A stretch of DNA of 64,000 bases, taken from assembly GCA_943735955.1 (NCBI GenBank), contig OX030958.1:8433626-8497625 (forward strand), given 5' to 3'. Made by a program: the position numbers and the translations under genes. The notes beneath the pieces are model-generated. The model had not been told where the DNA came from and ran no database searches. It saw only the letters and a list, made by a program, of their open reading frames with translations. Below, in pieces: positions 59,145-64,000 of this stretch; the first letter of the stretch is position 1, and each line of letters opens with the position of its first letter. This DNA is from Piscicola geometra (lineage: Eukaryota > Annelida > Clitellata > Hirudinida > Piscicolidae).

Positions 59145-62100
59145 TCAATGAAACTTATATGGAGTGTATTTGTAGCCATCAGAGATTCGGTTGGTTTGGG
59201 GGGAGTAAGGTGTCTTGGAGGGAGGTTTGGAAGAGTAAGGTGAGTTTTGGCGAGATCCAATGGTTTGGTAGTAGAGCTGGAGGGCTGGGTTGTTCGAGAA
59301 CTTGCCGGGACTTTTGCGGTCCCTCAAGAGATTGCTGATTGAATTGTTGGATTGAGACGGCTTTGACTGTCTGAAAAGAGGCGAATCAGAGAGGTGTGTC
59401 AGGTCTCTGTCTCGGAGTTTTTTTCTCCACAAAAAATCTTCGTTTTTTGAGTCAATTGGGGATTTAGAAGAATCGGAAATCTTGTTAAGTTCAGTTTTTC
59501 CTAATGTTTTAGGTGTATTGCCATTGATTGCTCGAGTTTCTGATTTGGTGTTTGTGGAGCTTCTGAGAACTGAAGTTGGTGAGTTTTTGCTGGAAACTTG
59601 AGAGATCAAAGGGGATGTTTGGAAGGTTGCTCTAGCAACTGAACACACATTAGGAGCAACAGTTGCCACCACTTTTTGAACTTTTTTAGAATCTGTAGTT
59701 GATTTATCGAGGTCGAAAGAACTGTTTGTGTTTGTAGGAAAGCTTTCTACCTGTGGAGGTGGAGACACTACTACTCTGTCGAGCTTTGGAAAAGGCTGTT
59801 TTAAAATAATGGCAGCATCTTTTACGATGGCTTCTTTCAAATCGTTTTTTTCAGAAGCTTTTATGTTTAAACCATTGTTCAAAGTATTAGTCTTCGTTAA
59901 ATTAGCATCATAGTTTTTTTGAACATCTAAAAAAGGCGAAGTTATATCATTTTTAGCAAGCAAAGGTTTTTCAGTTTCTTTTGAAACATCAGTGCCATCA
60001 AAGTTTTTTTTTGTCTTCAAGGCTCGGAAAGATGGGATTTCCGGCAAGACAAATTTACTCTTTTTTGGAGCAGTTTGAGGCATGGATGGAGCTAGAGATG
60101 AAGATTTTGTACCGTGTGAAACCAGCAATGGAGTTTGGTTTGTCGAGCTATCTGGAATTGGATAAAACAAATCTTTAGCAGGAGAGTACCTTCTTCCTTG
60201 TTTGTAGGCTTCTATCATACAATCCAAACTCAGTGGCATCGTCTGAGTGCCAATGGTATTTTGCTTATTCAGATTCTCGCCTCTAGTTTTCTCAACAAAA
60301 TCCGAAAAAATCTCTTTTTTTCCAGAATCCTTTTTTTCCTCTTTTTTACTTTCTTTAGTTTCCACATATTTGACATTTGAAGTTACAATAGAGTCAGAGC
60401 TCAACTTCTTTCGAATATTTTCATTTTTATCTGGTTCTTTTCCAGGGTCTGGGTCATCGTAGTCGTAGATGTAGCCAAAACTGAAAGCACTAGGCCGGAA
60501 CTCTATCAACTGAAATTTTCACAAATTTATTGACCTGTTTTAATGACTAAATTGATGTACCATTTTTTAAAAATTTAATTTAAATATGAACTTTCGATTA
60601 GAAAATATTATTATATTGGATAGAAATAGTTTAAAATAATAAATAATGAATGATTCGTTTTTATACTTTGTCGATAGTTGGTGGAAGACGGTGAAGCTTC
60701 TCATCCAAAGAGGCGATCGAAGACAATTTGGACTCAATGGTTTTCTTCAAGAGCAAAAACTCGATGCTCTTGCTTTCCAGCACTACTTCAGCCAGCTTGC
60801 TTGTGTTCTTCATGTTTTCAATCTGAGATAAACACTATAACGTAAAAGTCATTTTAATTTTTGTATTTTTAGAATCTTTATTAAGTGCAATACGAAGAGC
60901 CAACCTGAATGACGAACTCCTTCTTTTGACCGATTCTCTTCAACAGCTCTTCCCCGTAAATGTCGCGAACATCTTGCAAGACTTGTTTTTCTCTGATCTT
61001 CAAGTCAGTCATCATCTCCGTCACCTTGTCCCTAACACACTGTTCCACACACCTTATCAGGTTTTCACACCTTTCCAGCTTGTCCAGCTGGTGATTAAAA
61101 TCCCATAAATTAAAAATTAATTACAAGAGTATTACCATATTAGTAACAATTGTGCAGGATTACTCATACAGTGTTCTCAGATGCCAGTAGTTTGGAGTGG
61201 CACTGATCTGCGAGGCTTCTGATTGGCTCTTCGAACTTGGCAATGGCGTCTTCGAAACTGGTGACGTCATGGCCTTGGTGGTTTTGGAAGGTACACACGA
61301 CACAAACACATTCTTGGCACGTTTCGCAATAGAACCTCACCACTTCGTCCTATGGATTGTGTAGTATACATTTTATTTTTAGGAAATATTGATGGATACC
61401 TTAAAAAATATTAAACCATTTTGAACTATAATGTAAAGTGAATCTAACTTGATGCTCAGAACACTGCACTTCTTTCTGCAGCTTGAGATCGAAGAGAGAG
61501 TGGTGTCTGGTGACTTTGGTGCTTTTGTGGAAGGCAGCACAGTCCTTGCAGAGGTGCTTGCAACACTCCATGCATCTGAAACGACTCAAGTCTCCAGATG
61601 CCTTTTTCGACAAAGCACACACGTCACATTGGATATTCTCTGCAGGCTTTTGCTTTATAATCACGTCTGTCAGGCCTGAGGATTGTTTAAAGTTTTTAAA
61701 TATTGAACTTGAAGATTACCAAACTAAACTTCATTAAATACTTTCAAATCCTAAAGTTGAAACAAACACACGCATCCAACATGTCTAGCGAACCGTTAAC
61801 GATAAAGTTGTCAGGCAGTTTTCTGATTCCTCCGAGCGGCAGAGAAGTCCTCTTGCGACACAAGGGACACTGGATGTCTCTGTAGTCTGACGAAGTGAAC
61901 TTGAAGCGGGATTGCTGTTCCGCTTGCATGAAGTGCTTCTCGAGACATTGCTCGCAGAAAGAGTGCAGGCAATTGAGACACTTTGGATTCTTGAACGTCT
62001 CGTTGCAAATTTTGCACAGTAGAAAGTTATCTTCAATGGTGTCGGCGAGTTTTTTTGTTTGTGGCTTGGAGGTGGAGGCTGCCATTGAGCTGAGCGTCGA

Positions 62101-62157
62101 TCTGAGAAGATCGTCTCTTTGTTTCTTCTTCTGAACTTCCATGTTTTCTGCACTCAT
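59145..62157 (-). CDS. TRIM-family E3 ubiquitin ligase (RING, two B-boxes, coiled coil, disordered tail)
   Basis: Exons: 62157-61770, 61675-61449, 61349-61170, 61087-60905, 60822-60667 and 60509-59145; 2499 nt, 832 residues. RING at 48-100 has all eight C3HC4 ligands (C48, C51, C63, H65, C68, C71, C97, C100) in CKICNETFKNPKCLNCLHSF. B-box 1 begins at C146 (QCDVCALSKKASG). B-box 2 spans about 197-240 (CSEHQDEVVRFYCETC, NHQGHDVTSF). Exons 4-5 (266-378) give a charged heptad-like coiled coil, then DKLIEFRPSAFSFGYIYDYD. The last 450 residues are Ser/Pro/Lys/Asn-rich without a folded domain, ending YKYTPYKFH. NHL, SPRY or filamin repeats of the usual TRIM classes are absent. The likely activity is ubiquitin transfer via the RING; substrate unknown. 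The exact TRIM orthologue is uncertain. Start is the first ATG, 47 residues before the RING. Confidence 0.88.
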
Positions 62158-63767
62158 TTTTTCTATTCCTTGTATTCGCCCACTTTAAAAATTAATTAAT
62201 GTAACCGCAGATTGTTCTCTTGTGAAATAGCGGTTTAAATCTTTTTGAAAATTCCTAATTACTTCGAGGATGTTTCTTTGAGAAAAACTCTATTTATTTA
62301 TAGTTAAAGTAACTTTATGTTAATGTAAATAATTTTAATAATGACACTCATATCATATTCGAAACAGTTTTCATTTTCAATCTCCTACACTCCTCCTTGC
62401 AAACGCATCTCGCCTTATATAACCGGCTTGCCTGAATCATCGTTCAGTCGAAAAGGCCTTCAAATACCAATGGTTTCTGATTAACGTTTATAGCGCATAT
62501 GATGTTGTTACTTTGTGATTCACTTCCACCGAGTCTGAGTGGTTTTTGCTTATAAAGAAGATGCTTTTTTTCTAGTTGTGCTTTAAGCTGTTGCCTTCAA
62601 TTCACAACATATTTGTAGTTATGTATTTTTTGCGGATTTCTGAGAAAAGGGTGTTATAAAAAGAATAAGAAAGACGAGGGATAGATTATATCATAAAAAC
62701 TTTTTCCCAAACGATTGGTTCCTTGAATTATTTTTTTTAGTTGTTAGGTTCAAAATAATTTCCATGCTTGTGAAACATTCACACAAAAGCTGTTATATGG
62801 AAGGCCGATCTATAAATAACTGCATCTCCAACCTTCTGCTGCTCTGACTTCCAATCAGTGTATGAAGGCACATGCAGGAATATTCTATGAATATTTATCG
62901 TTTCTATAATTAAATAATATTTTGAAAAGTAAATTATATTTTTTCATTAGAGTATGTTTGCTATTTGGTTTGAGTTTATTTTAAACATGTGTATTTACCA
63001 AGCTTTTCCAGCAGGCTGATTATACAAAAAGATTGTTATAGTTATAAAAAAAGTGAATATTTCATAAACAGCCTTCAAGGCAACGCATTTACCAGAATCA
63101 ATTAACGGAAATTCTTTCGAAACTCAGTCGCAAATACTTCTAATGCGTTTTCCCCTATTCATAAAGTAATTTGTACAATTTTTTATAATATTTAATATCC
63201 TCGGATTTTGTTTCAAAATAATTTTCATTTTTTAAAACATGACACTGGTTTTTTGTGCATTTACTGGTGAAACAATAACAACGATTCATCACATTCTTCA
63301 AGATTAAACAAAAAACCTAACCATCGACTTGAGTTACATATGTTTAAGCAAACAATTTTTATCAAACTGATAAATTCTGAATTTAACAAGACATTAACCA
63401 ATTATTAACAGAATAAAACGCATTAAAAAGTTAATTATAAACATAATCCTAATTTAATCATCGAAATCATAAATGAAAACCAAAAAATAGGTGAACATAA
63501 AAAGCAACAAGGCTAAGAATAATAAGAATATAACTAATAAAAACAGCAACAATTAACAAGTGTTTCTGAATTACCTAGTATAACAAGAACTTTCGCTATC
63601 TAATCTAAAGCATTTTGAATACAAAGATTCTAAAGACTTTCATTCACTAATTCAAACTATTCACTAAGTCGTGAAATTTTTCAAAATAGTATTATTAAAA
63701 ATTATTTATTTTTCATAAAACTAATATTTTTTGGTTTAGACTAATGATTAATAGCAAAATTACTATG
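62158..63767. other. Interval upstream of TRIM
   Basis: AT-rich 1.6 kb between two minus-strand genes. It should hold the TRIM promoter; nothing specific recognised. Confidence 0.45.
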
Positions 63768-63773
63768 TTTATT
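63768..63773 (-). terminator. Polyadenylation signal for the gene entering at the right edge
   Basis: AATAAA on the minus strand about 48 nt beyond the stop at 63821-63823. Confidence 0.45.
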
Positions 63774-63820
63774 AAAGCATAATCTCATTTAAAAGCTTGT
63801 TTTCATAAATATATTCTATT

Positions 63821-63936
63821 TTAATTAAATAATTTCAAAAATTGTCTATCAGAAAGAGCGTGGCGTAAGATATGACGAGAAGCGGAGATGGCATAATTGT
63901 GTTTGGTGTTGGTGACCCACACTTCACTGAGCTTTC
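63821..63936 (-). CDS. Terminal exon of an unidentified gene (rest outside window)
   Basis: The acceptor CCCTACAG precedes a 116 nt exon: two bases completing a codon, then 37 residues (KLSEVWVTNTKHNYAISASR, HILRHALSDRQFLKLFN) and TAA. The stretch is clearly GC-richer than its flanks, and a poly(A) signal follows. I do not recognise the family. The remainder would lie beyond 64000. Confidence 0.5.
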
Positions 63937-64000
63937 CTGTAGGGTGTGAAATGTTGTTTGAAAAGTTAAAATAAATAAAATATTTTTTAAAATATAATTT

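Overview
This 64 kb window is nuclear DNA from an animal. It is AT-rich and littered with simple repeats, and every recognisable gene is split into short, GC-richer exons joined at GT-AG or (three times) GC-AG junctions. Gene content (frataxin, TUBGCP4, N6AMT1, NDUFS6, MEX3, a TRIM protein, a MARVEL protein), CR1/L2-like and RTE-like LINE relics and Asn-rich proteins suggest an invertebrate, possibly a lophotrochozoan such as a leech or other annelid. The species cannot be fixed from the sequence alone.

Layout. 1-7.25 kb, minus strand: three tightly packed head-to-tail genes, NDUFS6 (7249-6510), N6AMT1 (6198-4972) and TUBGCP4 (4796 to beyond base 1). TUBGCP4 carries a 1.2 kb minisatellite in one intron. 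10.4-21.4 kb, plus strand: a seven-exon gene for an apparently secreted protein with two copies of the lumenal domain found in GPR180/TMEM145 proteins. 25.1-34.7 kb, plus strand: a two-exon MEX3-type double-KH RNA-binding protein with a very long Asn-rich tail and no RING finger. 34.8-51.1 kb: a gene-poor interval where I recognise nothing. 51.1-52.2 kb, minus: complete five-exon frataxin. 53.2-54.8 kb: small unidentified coding candidates, a duplicated 3' terminal segment and a LINE scrap. 56.3-57.6 kb, plus: complete four-exon MARVEL four-helix membrane protein. 57.86-58.9 kb: a long (AT)n tract joined to a decayed LINE. 59.1-62.2 kb, minus: complete six-exon TRIM protein (RING, two B-boxes, coiled coil, long disordered tail). 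63.8 kb, minus: last exon of an unidentified gene whose body lies outside the window.

Exon models were built by hand from reading frame, splice-site phase and remembered family conservation. In every complete gene the exon lengths add up to an intact frame. Two mitochondrial genes (NDUFS6, complex I assembly; FXN, iron-sulfur cluster assembly) and two cytosolic housekeeping genes (N6AMT1, translation-factor methylation; TUBGCP4, microtubule nucleation) are present, but apart from the tight 5' cluster nothing points to joint regulation. The most noteworthy observations are the loss of two zinc ligands in NDUFS6, the tandem-domain TMEM145-like protein, the minisatellite that forms a splice acceptor, and the three GC-AG introns in neighbouring genes.
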